Of a stretch of 5,505 nt of DNA, positions 1 through 5,505 are shown in pieces. Positions within the stretch are counted from its first letter, which is position 1. Every line of letters begins with the position of its first letter. The notes beneath the pieces are model-generated. The model was not told the origin of the DNA, ran no database searches, and saw only the letters and a list, made by a program, of their open reading frames with translations. Location of the stretch: the NCBI GenBank assembly GCA_035517695.1, contig DATIYI010000163.1:1-5505 (forward strand), read 5' to 3'. Source of the stretch: DATFVJ01 sp035517695. GTDB taxonomy: Bacteria; Actinomycetota; Actinomycetes; Streptosporangiales; Streptosporangiaceae. The position numbers were made by a program, and so were the translations under genes.

Positions 1-1
1 C

Positions 2-979
2 GAGTACGCCGCGTTCACCAGGACGCGGCACTGCGTCGGCGTGGCTAACGGTACCGATGCGATCGAAATCGCGCTGCGCTCGCTCGGCGTGGGTCCCGGC
101 GACGAGTGCATCCTGCCGGCCAATACCTTCATCGCGACCGCTGAGGCTGTCTGCCGGGCGGGGGCCAGGCCGGTGCTCGCTGATTGCGCCGACGACCAGA
201 CGTACCTGATCGACGCAGACGCCGTGGCGGCGGCTGTCACTGAGCGCACCCGGGCGATTGTCCCCGTGCACCTGTACGGCCAGGCAGCCCCGGTCGAGCG
301 ATTGCTGCCGCTGGCCGACCGGATCGGAGCCTGGATCGTCGAAGACGGGGCCCAGGCACAGGGCGCCCGGCGGAACGGGGTCAGCGCCGGCGCACTTGGG
401 CATGCGGCGGCAACCAGCTTCTACCCCGGCAAGAACCTGGGAGCATATGGCGATGCGGGGGCGGTGCTGACCCGATCCGACGACGTCGCGCAGCGGGCGA
501 GGACGATCCGCGACCATGGCTCACGGCGCAAATACGAGCACGACGTGCTCGGTGTCAACAGCCGGATGGACACCCTGCAGGCTGTCGTGCTATCGGCAAA
601 GCTGCGCCGCCTGGCCGGATGGAACGCTGCCAGGCGCGAAGCAGCAGCCCGGTACGACGTCCTACTATCCGGGCTCGGCCACGTCGTCCGACCGCGCACC
701 CTGCAGGGTAACGAGCACGTCTGGCATCTCTACGTAATCCGGGTGCCCGACCGGGACCGGGTACTCAAGGAGCTTAACGCGGTCGGCATCGGCGCCGGGA
801 TCCACTATCCGGTGCCAATCCACCTCAGCCCAGCCTTCGCCAACCTCGGATACCGGGAGGGTGCGTTTCCCGTCTCCGAGCGGACCTCAACCGAACTGCT
901 CACCTTGCCGCTGTTTGCCGAGATCAGCGCACGCAAGCAAGAACGGGTGGCCGACGCGCTCGCGGTGGCCCTCGGCTGA
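2..979 (+). CDS. DegT/DnrJ/EryC1/StrS-family sugar aminotransferase, 5'-truncated by window edge
   Basis: This is a PLP-dependent enzyme that transaminates a keto-sugar nucleotide to an amino-deoxysugar nucleotide in the cytoplasm. The frame is open from base 2, giving 325 residues. The family usually has about 365-380, so roughly 45 N-terminal residues lie outside the window. The GTG at 41 falls inside the conserved VGVANGTDA segment and is not the start. Visible landmarks are the PLP-ring aspartate in VEDGAQAQGA (Asp codon 344-346), the Schiff-base lysine in SFYPGKNLGAYGDAGAV (Lys codon 431-433), the partner-subunit segment GVNSRMDTLQA, and a C-terminal HYPVPIH motif. That last motif is common in 3- or 4-keto-sugar aminotransferases of the DesV/FdtB/WbpE kind. 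All key residues are present, so it should be active. The exact sugar substrate cannot be told. It converges on the ligase-like gene. Confidence 0.93.
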   Translation, partial: EYAAFTRTRHCVGVANGTDAIEIALRSLGVGPGDECILPANTFIATAEAVCRAGARPVLADCADDQTYLIDADAVAAAVTERTRAIVPVHLYGQAAPVERLLPLADRIGAWIVEDGAQAQGARRNGVSAGALGHAAATSFYPGKNLGAYGDAGAVLTRSDDVAQRARTIRDHGSRRKYEHDVLGVNSRMDTLQAVVLSAKLRRLAGWNAARREAAARYDVLLSGLGHVVRPRTLQGNEHVWHLYVIRVPDRDRVLKELNAVGIGAGIHYPVPIHLSPAFANLGYREGAFPVSERTSTELLTLPLFAEISARKQERVADALAVALG

Positions 980-997
980 CCGGCTCGGCTTGGCCGG
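980..997. terminator. Possible hairpin between convergent genes
   Basis: CCGGC at 980-984 pairs with GCCGG at 993-997 around an 8-nt loop, immediately after the aminotransferase stop codon. It lies in the 38-bp gap between two converging genes, where a bidirectional terminator is expected. There is no T-tract, and short GC-rich stems arise easily by chance in such DNA, so support is weak. Confidence 0.25.
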
Positions 998-1017
998 GAT
1001 CTCACGAACCCGTCGTG

Positions 1018-2355
1018 TCAGGACGCGGACTGCCGCTGCGCCCGCACCAGGCGCCATGCTGCTCCCACGCACCCCAGCATAAGGAAGGTCAGGCCGGGCG
1101 CGATCACGAAACCCAGCGCGTCGAACGTCGAGAAAGACACGGCGGCGGCAGCCACCGAGGCGGCCAGGCACTGCATCAGGTCTCGGGTCCTGGTGTCGCA
1201 GGCCGCCCGGCGGGCGCTCCGCGCTACGAACCAGCCGGTGACGAAGAGCGCCAGCACGGACAGCGCCCCGACGAATCCGGTCTCTATGAGCGAGGTCAGG
1301 TACTGGTTGTCGACGAAGAAGTAGGTCTGCGGGAAGAACGTCTGGAAGCCCAGACCGAACCACGGGTGCCCTGCGATGTAGGGTACCGCCGAGGAATACG
1401 CCTGGGTTCGTGAGGAAATGCTCGTATCCGTTCCGATATTGCCGATGAGCTGGCCGAAGCTGCTCAGCACCTTCGGCTCGACCAGCCACCCCGCGACCAG
1501 CGCGGCAAGCAGCGCGCGGTAGGCGTGGTGCCGGTAACTCTTGGGCCATGTAGGAAGAAGCACGATGGCGATAACCGCGAGTCCCAGAATGGCGGAGCGT
1601 GACACGGTCATCAGCATCGCTACCGCGATGACGGCAACTTGCAGCCAGCGACGGAGCCGCACCGCTTCAGCCGCGAAGATCGCCTGATGGATCGCGAGCG
1701 GCAGGCTTATCGCCAGCACCGCGGCTAGTTCCAGCGGCTGCGATGTCGTGGCCGTCGCCCGGTTCAGGCCTTCGACGACGGACAGCGAGCCCGGCTGCGT
1801 ATGCACGGACAGGCCGGGGATCACGATGTAGCTTGCGAGGTTCAGGCCGCTGAAGAATTCCACTATCCCCAGCAACGCCATTGCCGTAGACCCCATAACT
1901 ATCCGGCGAAACAGGGTCGTAAGCCCGTCCGGCCGCTCGATCCCGTCTGCCGCGAGCAGCAGAACACCCAGCCATCCGGCCAGCGTGATCAGGCCACGGT
2001 CGGCGCCGTTCTCGGTCAAGACGGGCTGCGCAACGCGGTTGGCCGATACGTAGGCGGCGACGGTGGCGCAGCCAAACAGGGCCGCGACAACCCGGACCGG
2101 CTGCTTCCCCCTGTCCAGCGGGAGTAACGGGTGCTGCCAGGCCACCATGTACCAGCACAACAGGACGGCGGCGAACAATCCGGCGGGCGCGCCCGCCCCG
2201 CCGAGCGGCCCGACGACGAGGGACGAGGGGATGGCCATCAGCAGGAACAAATAACAGGTCAGCAGCATGACGACGTCAGTTCGGCGGGGTCGGGTGCCTG
2301 CCTCTGGACGAGAGCGGGTCAGCAGCGCGACCGGGCCGCGGCGGTTATCGGTCAT
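1018..2355 (-). CDS. O-antigen ligase / Wzy-like polysaccharide polymerase membrane protein
   Basis: A 445-residue polytopic inner-membrane protein. A basic cytoplasmic N-terminus (about residues 1-27) precedes roughly 11-12 hydrophobic segments, for example near 30-48, 59-73, 88-104, 121-137, 152-168, 207-222, 238-250, 255-268, 281-292, 361-377 and 411-434. Hallmarks of the O-antigen ligase superfamily (Wzy_C/WaaL-like) are visible. They are an Arg-led RATATTSQPLELA stretch (about 199-211), TVSRSAILGL (250-259), and a large outside loop with SSRTQAY, then YIAGHPWFGLGFQTF (about 326-340) and DNQYLTSLIETGFVG (349-363). Such proteins polymerise lipid-linked repeat units or transfer glycan to an acceptor on the outer face of the membrane. 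Sequence alone does not separate ligase from polymerase. The ATG at 2353-2355 has a GGAG ribosome-binding site 9 nt upstream. It lies downstream of the GT2 gene on the same strand. Confidence 0.85.
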   Translation of the reverse strand: MTDNRRGPVALLTRSRPEAGTRPRRTDVVMLLTCYLFLLMAIPSSLVVGPLGGAGAPAGLFAAVLLCWYMVAWQHPLLPLDRGKQPVRVVAALFGCATVAAYVSANRVAQPVLTENGADRGLITLAGWLGVLLLAADGIERPDGLTTLFRRIVMGSTAMALLGIVEFFSGLNLASYIVIPGLSVHTQPGSLSVVEGLNRATATTSQPLELAAVLAISLPLAIHQAIFAAEAVRLRRWLQVAVIAVAMLMTVSRSAILGLAVIAIVLLPTWPKSYRHHAYRALLAALVAGWLVEPKVLSSFGQLIGNIGTDTSISSRTQAYSSAVPYIAGHPWFGLGFQTFFPQTYFFVDNQYLTSLIETGFVGALSVLALFVTGWFVARSARRAACDTRTRDLMQCLAASVAAAAVSFSTFDALGFVIAPGLTFLMLGCVGAAWRLVRAQRQSAS

Positions 2356-2364
2356 GTCCGCTAG

Positions 2365-2368
2365 CTCC
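2365..2368 (-). promoter_or_regulatory. Ribosome-binding site of the ligase-like gene
   Basis: On the - strand GGAG lies 9 nt before the ATG at 2353-2355. This supports that start over the in-frame downstream alternatives. Confidence 0.55.
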
Positions 2369-2521
2369 GGTCTGGGCAGTAATTCCGGTCTATCCGACAG
2401 CAGGCCATTTCCTCATCTCCCACGCTTTGGTCCGCGGCGCACGGCATAACGGGCTGCCGTTACTGAACAGGTCACGGATCCTGAATATCGGAATGCGATA
2501 ATGCCCGCTGCCGAGTCCGCT

Positions 2522-2549
2522 AGTTTACCCTTGTCTCCAGCATCGTCAC
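2522..2549 (-). promoter_or_regulatory. Candidate sigma70-type promoter for the ligase-like gene
   Basis: Read on the - strand, GTGACG (2549-2544) and TAAACT (2527-2522) are separated by 16 bp and resemble -35 and -10 boxes. They sit in the 229-bp gap between the GT2 stop and the ligase start, leaving a leader of roughly 160 nt. The gap is too long for simple translational coupling, so a separate promoter is plausible. The match is modest and rests on consensus similarity only. Confidence 0.3.
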
Positions 2550-2567
2550 GGCGTTTGCTTATCTCCG

Positions 2568-2584
2568 CCGCGCTGCGCACGCGG
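2568..2584 (-). terminator. Possible hairpin right after the GT2 stop codon
   Basis: CCGCG at 2568-2572 pairs with CGCGG at 2580-2584 around a 7-nt loop, directly following the GT2 stop. It has no T-tract, so it is a weak candidate for a terminator or mRNA 3' stabiliser. Confidence 0.2.
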
Positions 2585-3517
2585 TCACTTCGGCATCAGT
2601 CGCTCGCGACGGCCGAGTTCTCGCGGCCGCCGTGACGGCCTGAGCATGGCCGCGACGGCGGACCACGATTGCCGGTGCCCGCGCGCCAGCCACGTAAGCT
2701 CGCTGGCAATCACAAGCCAGTAGTAGCACCAGGATGCGAGCGCGCCATGACGGCGCCGATACAGACGCACGCGGTTGACAATCTGCATGGCATGGGTACG
2801 GCGGTCGCGGCCCGATTGTCCGCCTATGTGGACGGCGACGGACTGCGGCTCGTAGCGGGTCAGCAGACCCTTGTCCCGCGCCCGCAAGCAGAGATCAGTC
2901 TCCTCTGAGTAGAGAAAGTATGACTCATCCCATCCGTTCATCATTTCGTAGCATTTCCAGGAAATCAGGAGGACTGCGCCGAGGGCCCAGTCCACTACAT
3001 GCGCGCGAGCGTAATCCGCGGGCTTGGTCACGTACTCGGAAAAGACGGCCAGTCCCGTCCCCGTGAGGCCCAGCGCGCGCAGCAGCGTTGGCTCGCGCCG
3101 GAGCGAGTATTCCAGCGTCCCGAGCGGCGATCTCACCTGCGGCGCGGCAATTCCCACATTCTGTTCCCGCAGCGCAGCCAGGAGCGGGGGCACCGATCTA
3201 TCGCCGAGGCGCACGTCCGGGTTCATGACGAGGATCGCCTCAGCGGGAACCGCTTCGCGCACACCCCGGTTGATACCGCCGGCATAACCGACATTTACCG
3301 AGCGCACAACGCGGCATCCTCCTCTCGCAGCTACGAACTCGGCGGTTCCGTCGGTGGACCCGTTGTCCACTACCACGACATCGTAAATCAGCCCGTCGAG
3401 GGCGGCCGGAAGGGAGTCGAGAAGGCCGCCGATGACGTTAAGACTATTATATGTGACGATAACCACATTGACTTCAGGCCCCATAGCTGACATGGTAGGT
3501 GCACGTGTTTCGGCCAA
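2585..3517 (-). CDS. Family 2 glycosyltransferase (WbbL/rhamnosyltransferase-like)
   Basis: A cytoplasmic GT-A-fold enzyme expected to add a sugar from a nucleotide donor to a lipid-linked glycan. With the chosen start it is 310 residues, normal for the family. Features in order are VNVVIVTYNS (about 16-25), the nucleotide-binding VVVVDNGSTDG (47-57), NVGYAGGINRG (75-85), and an NPD triplet in the DXD position (99-101), as in WbbL-type enzymes. Then come VDWALGAVLLI (175-185) and GWDESYFLYSEETDLCLRA (195-213), whose acidic cluster is the usual catalytic-base region. The C-terminus is basic. The start is uncertain. TTG at 3515-3517 has AAGGA 7 nt upstream, while ATG at 3491-3493 (302 residues) has no clear site. 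An ATG at 3653-3655 would run about 100 bp into the divergent GT4 gene and adds unconserved residues. Rhamnose is a guess from overall resemblance. Confidence 0.88.
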   Translation of the reverse strand: MAETRAPTMSAMGPEVNVVIVTYNSLNVIGGLLDSLPAALDGLIYDVVVVDNGSTDGTAEFVAARGGCRVVRSVNVGYAGGINRGVREAVPAEAILVMNPDVRLGDRSVPPLLAALREQNVGIAAPQVRSPLGTLEYSLRREPTLLRALGLTGTGLAVFSEYVTKPADYARAHVVDWALGAVLLISWKCYEMMNGWDESYFLYSEETDLCLRARDKGLLTRYEPQSVAVHIGGQSGRDRRTHAMQIVNRVRLYRRRHGALASWCYYWLVIASELTWLARGHRQSWSAVAAMLRPSRRPRELGRRERLMPK

Positions 3518-3524
3518 TGAGCTA

Positions 3525-3529
3525 TCCTT
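3525..3529 (-). promoter_or_regulatory. Ribosome-binding site favouring a TTG start for the GT2 gene
   Basis: On the - strand AAGGA lies 7 nt before TTG at 3517-3515. It is the best Shine-Dalgarno match near this gene's 5' end and decides the start used here over the ATG 24 nt further in. Confidence 0.45.
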
Positions 3530-3556
3530 GATCTGCGCTACGGATACTGTGGTCAG

Positions 3557-4762
3557 GTGCTCAAGCTGCTCCTTATCGCACCTACCTGCGATGGGCAGGA
3601 CATAGGCGAGGCCTGGTCCGCTTATCAGTGGGTGCGCTGCCTGGCCCCCAGGCATGAAGTTACCGTGCTGACGTATTACAAGCGAGGACGTGCTCGGCTA
3701 TCATGCCAGCTTCCTGGCGTGCGTGTAATCGAATGGGCCGAGCCGCCCGGCCTGGGCCGGGCCGAACGGTTCAATAGCCTGCTCAAGCCCGGCTACGTGC
3801 CGTTCTATTTCCGTGCCCGCCGATGGATCCGGACGGCCGTGGCTCGAGGTGAGCAATTCGACCTGGCCCACCAGCTGGCTCCCTTAGCGCTCCGGTACCC
3901 ATCGCCGGTTGCCGGATTGGGCATCCCCTTCGTCATCGGACCGGTCGGCGGCAGCCTGCAGTCGCCGGACGGGTTCCGCGCCGAGGAAGGCACCACTGCC
4001 TGGTATGTCAGGCTGCGCTCCCTGGACCGGGCGCGCCTGCGCCGCGATCCCTGGCTGCGCAGGACCTACGAGCAGGCCGACTGCGTGATCGGCATCGCGC
4101 CCTATGTAGCCGACCTGCTCGCCGGGACGCCGGTGCGGAGATTCGCGGTCATGTCCGACACCGGACTCGAGCGGCTACCTGAGCCAGTAGACCGGACCGC
4201 CCGGCGGCACAGCGCGGTGCGGCTGCTCTTTGTCGGCAGGCTTGTCCGGACCAAAGGCGCCAGGGATGCTATCCGCGCGCTGAGCCTTATCCGAGACCTG
4301 CCGGCCCGCCTCGACATCGTGGGCGACGGATTCGATCGCGGCGCGTGCGAGGCACTGGCCAGCGAGCTCGGGCTCGCCGACCGCGTGTGCTTCCACGGGT
4401 GGCTGCCCCGTTCGCGGATTGACGAGTTCTACCGATCGGCCGACGTGTTCGTCTTCCCCAGTTACCGCGAGCCCGGCGGCACCGTGACATTCGAGGCGAT
4501 GGGCCACGGCCTTCCGGTGCTCGCGAGCGACCTCGGCGGCCCAGGGGTTGTCGTCGACGAGACGTGCGGCATCCGGGTCCACCCGGTCTCGCCAGAGCAG
4601 TACGCCCGTGACCTCGCCGTCGCCCTGACCCGGCTGGTGACAGAACCGGAGCTGCGCCGCTCACTGGGCGAGGGGGCACGCTGTCGCGTGGCCGAGATCG
4701 GTCTCTGGGACAGCAAGGCCAGGCAACTGGAGACGATCTACGCCAATGCCCTGGCCGGCTGA
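3557..4762 (+). CDS. Family 4 glycosyltransferase (GT-B fold)
   Basis: A 401-residue retaining glycosyltransferase, full length for the family, expected to act at the cytoplasmic membrane face in repeat-unit assembly. The N-terminal acceptor domain begins LLLIAPTCDGQDIGEAWSAY (about 4-23) and has VIGPVGGSLQSP (126-137). The C-terminal donor domain starts near 220 with LLFVGRLVRTKGARDAI (223-239), carrying the phosphate-contacting Arg/Lys pair. It continues with LDIVGDG (252-258) and the EX7E motif with Glu305 and Glu313 in REPGGTVTFEAMGHGLPVLASD (split here as residues 304-313 and 314-325). GTG at 3557-3559 is chosen because the first beta-strand follows at once. Its Shine-Dalgarno match is poor (GGA at 3542-3544, 12 nt away). 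It diverges from the GT2 gene and is followed by a decayed gene on the opposite strand. Donor and acceptor cannot be named. Confidence 0.9.
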   Translation: MLKLLLIAPTCDGQDIGEAWSAYQWVRCLAPRHEVTVLTYYKRGRARLSCQLPGVRVIEWAEPPGLGRAERFNSLLKPGYVPFYFRARRWIRTAVARGEQFDLAHQLAPLALRYPSPVAGLGIPFVIGPVGGSLQSPDGFRAEEGTTAWYVRLRSLDRARLRRDPWLRRTYEQADCVIGIAPYVADLLAGTPVRRFAVMSDTGLERLPEPVDRTARRHSAVRLLFVGRLVRTKGARDAIRALSLIRDLPARLDIVGDGFDRGACEALASELGLADRVCFHGWLPRSRIDEFYRSADVFVFPSYREPGGTVTFEAMGHGLPVLASDLGGPGVVVDETCGIRVHPVSPEQYARDLAVALTRLVTEPELRRSLGEGARCRVAEIGLWDSKARQLETIYANALAG

Positions 4763-4844
4763 GGTCGGCAACCTGCTCGAACCTTTGGTATGTGTGCAAA
4801 TAGGCATCGAGAATACGGCGTCAAGCCCCTACGAATGCCTCACA

Positions 4845-5365
4845 TCACATCCGAAAATTTCTCAGCCAGCCTCTCAAAATGTCCGGAATTCTGCCATAGT
4901 AACCTCCATGCTTGCAAAGACTGTAACTCCCACAATAGCTAGGCTTTCTTAATGTAGCTCGGGTTTTCATCCCGTCTTGACATGATGACTACCTACCTCA
5001 GCATCCTCAATGGTAAGGGGCGCAGCAGCGGGTGGGATAGCGTCGAGATTCTTGTCGCGTCGCAGCTGCTCCGTCGGCTTGAACGCTCCGCTATCACCGA
5101 GACATTACTCAGGCGGCGCAGTCGCACAGCATATTCGACCGTCGGCTCGACCAGCAGCCACCGGCCGCGGTCATGGCCAAGGCCGGACCGGACCGGACTC
5201 CCTCCGTCCAGGATCCCAGATTTGCGCCACAATCGACAACCGGGGCCCGCGCAGAGAACTTCTCGACGCGTGACGTTCAGGTAGAATCTTATTCAAGTGT
5301 GCCACGAACGCGGAAGGGAGTCGCCGTAGGAGATCTCTTTGATGCGGTGCTGTGCAGAAGATGAA
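4845..5365 (-). pseudogene. Decayed FkbM-family SAM-dependent methyltransferase
   Basis: No intact gene lies between 4763 and 5365, but the - strand encodes successive pieces of one FkbM-like protein in different frames. A first frame gives RDLLRRLPSAFVAHLNKILP (within about 5340-5270). A second gives PVVDCGANLGSWTEG (about 5243-5197), matching the SAM-binding VVDVGANxGxxT motif. A third gives RWLLVEPTVEYAVRLRRLSN (about 5160-5104), matching the following FEPxPE segment. A fourth gives LGDSGAFKPTEQLRRDKNLD and then PLTIEDAEV (5101 to about 4994), resembling a shortened KIDVEGAEV motif. The rest, to about 4845, is lower in GC, shifts frame again, and is the least certain part. At least three frameshifts break the gene, so no working enzyme is expected. 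FkbM proteins O-methylate sugars or polyketides, which fits this locus. The family call rests on motif order, not on alignment. The 5' end stops at the insertion-sequence tip. Confidence 0.6.
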
Positions 5366-5505
5366 GGGTGCAGTTCCCTTAGAGGTACCCAATCTGATGT
5401 CAAAACGTAATTGATCATGCGGCGATGGCGCTGAGGTCTTGGTAGCGCGCGTAGTGGACGCGTTGCTGTTCTTGGTCCAGGTGCCAGGCCCAGTAGGCGT
5501 CGAAG
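5366..5505 (-). mobile_element. End of an insertion sequence, probably ISKra4-like (continues past window)
   Basis: The transposase 3' end is followed by about 50 non-coding bases and then a candidate terminus whose + strand reads GGGTGCAGTTCCC from 5366. ISKra4-family elements are known to begin with GGG. AAGGG (5364-5368) and CCCTT (5376-5380) form a small palindrome at this tip. The exact boundary is inferred, because the other terminal repeat lies outside the window. Decayed methyltransferase coding sequence resumes immediately outward of the proposed tip. Confidence 0.5.
5415..5505 (-). CDS. Transposase C-terminus, probably ISKra4 family (partial)
   Basis: Only the last 29 codons are visible, ending in TGA at 5417-5415. 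The peptide contains FDAYWAWHLDQEQQRVHYAR, an aromatic and Gln/Glu-rich tail resembling the C-termini of actinobacterial ISKra4-type transposases (from memory of the family). The catalytic core is outside the window, so activity cannot be judged. The family could be wrong, but a transposase fits the GGG-tipped sequence just downstream. Confidence 0.5.
   Translation of the reverse strand, partial: FDAYWAWHLDQEQQRVHYARYQDLSAIAA

Noticed and set aside
1015..1549. Long open frames of 132 codons (+ strand, 1015-1413) and 220 codons (- strand, 887-1549).
   Set aside because: They are shadows of the ligase-like gene, which has membrane segments, family motifs and a ribosome-binding site.
4977..4982. 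Perfect TTGACA on the + strand as a -35 box.
   Set aside because: No acceptable -10 box lies 16-19 bp downstream and no + strand gene follows it.
5139..5155. Near-identical 17-nt match with part of the ligase-like gene (around 1475-1491), both on the - strand, suggesting a duplicated fragment.
   Set aside because: Both encode a short L-V-E-P stretch with the same preferred codons, and similarity does not continue either side. Coincidence is the simpler reading.
5183..5197. Three tandem copies of CCGGA.
   Set aside because: Too short to be a meaningful repeat array in GC-rich DNA. It lies in the decayed coding region.
4982..5284. 100-codon + strand open frame in the region after the GT4 gene.
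   Set aside because: It is rich in Arg/Ser, as antisense frames of GC-rich genes are. The opposite strand carries the FkbM-like motifs.
5282..5407. + strand TAGAAT box, AGGAG (5328-5332) and ATG at 5342 opening a 22-codon frame, as if a gene start were cut by the insertion sequence.
   Set aside because: It lies antisense to the methyltransferase remnant, has no good -35 box, and its frame runs into the insertion sequence with no recognisable protein.
1..5505. CRISPR arrays, tRNA or rRNA genes, phage genes, toxin-antitoxin or defence genes.
   Set aside because: No spaced direct repeats, tRNA-like cloverleaf, rRNA sequence or such protein motifs were seen on either strand by eye.

Overview
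The window is high-GC DNA with GC-rich third codon positions, typical of an actinobacterium. It looks like part of a surface- or exopolysaccharide biosynthesis locus. No gene can be tied to a species from sequence alone.

Layout, left to right. A sugar-nucleotide aminotransferase of the DegT/DnrJ/EryC1/StrS family (+ strand) enters cut at its 5' end and stops at 979. Facing it, 38 bp away, is a polytopic O-antigen ligase/polymerase-like membrane protein (- strand, 1018-2355). After a 229-bp gap comes a family 2 glycosyltransferase, also on the - strand (2585 to about 3517). A family 4 glycosyltransferase (+ strand, 3557-4762) diverges from it across only about 39 bp. From 4763 to 5365 there is no intact gene. 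The - strand there carries a frameshifted, decayed FkbM-type methyltransferase. From about 5366 to the end of the window is one end of an insertion sequence, with the last 29 codons of its transposase.

How the genes could work together (inference): the aminotransferase makes an amino-deoxysugar nucleotide. The GT2 and GT4 enzymes add sugars to a lipid-linked repeat unit on the cytoplasmic side. The ligase/Wzy-like protein polymerises or transfers the finished glycan on the outer face of the membrane. The FkbM-type methyltransferase probably once O-methylated the glycan and is now lost.

The most useful observation beyond ordinary annotation is this methyltransferase pseudogene. It is spread over several reading frames of the - strand and starts right beside the tip of the insertion sequence. 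No convincing new type of system is visible; the window reads as a polysaccharide locus that is being rearranged.
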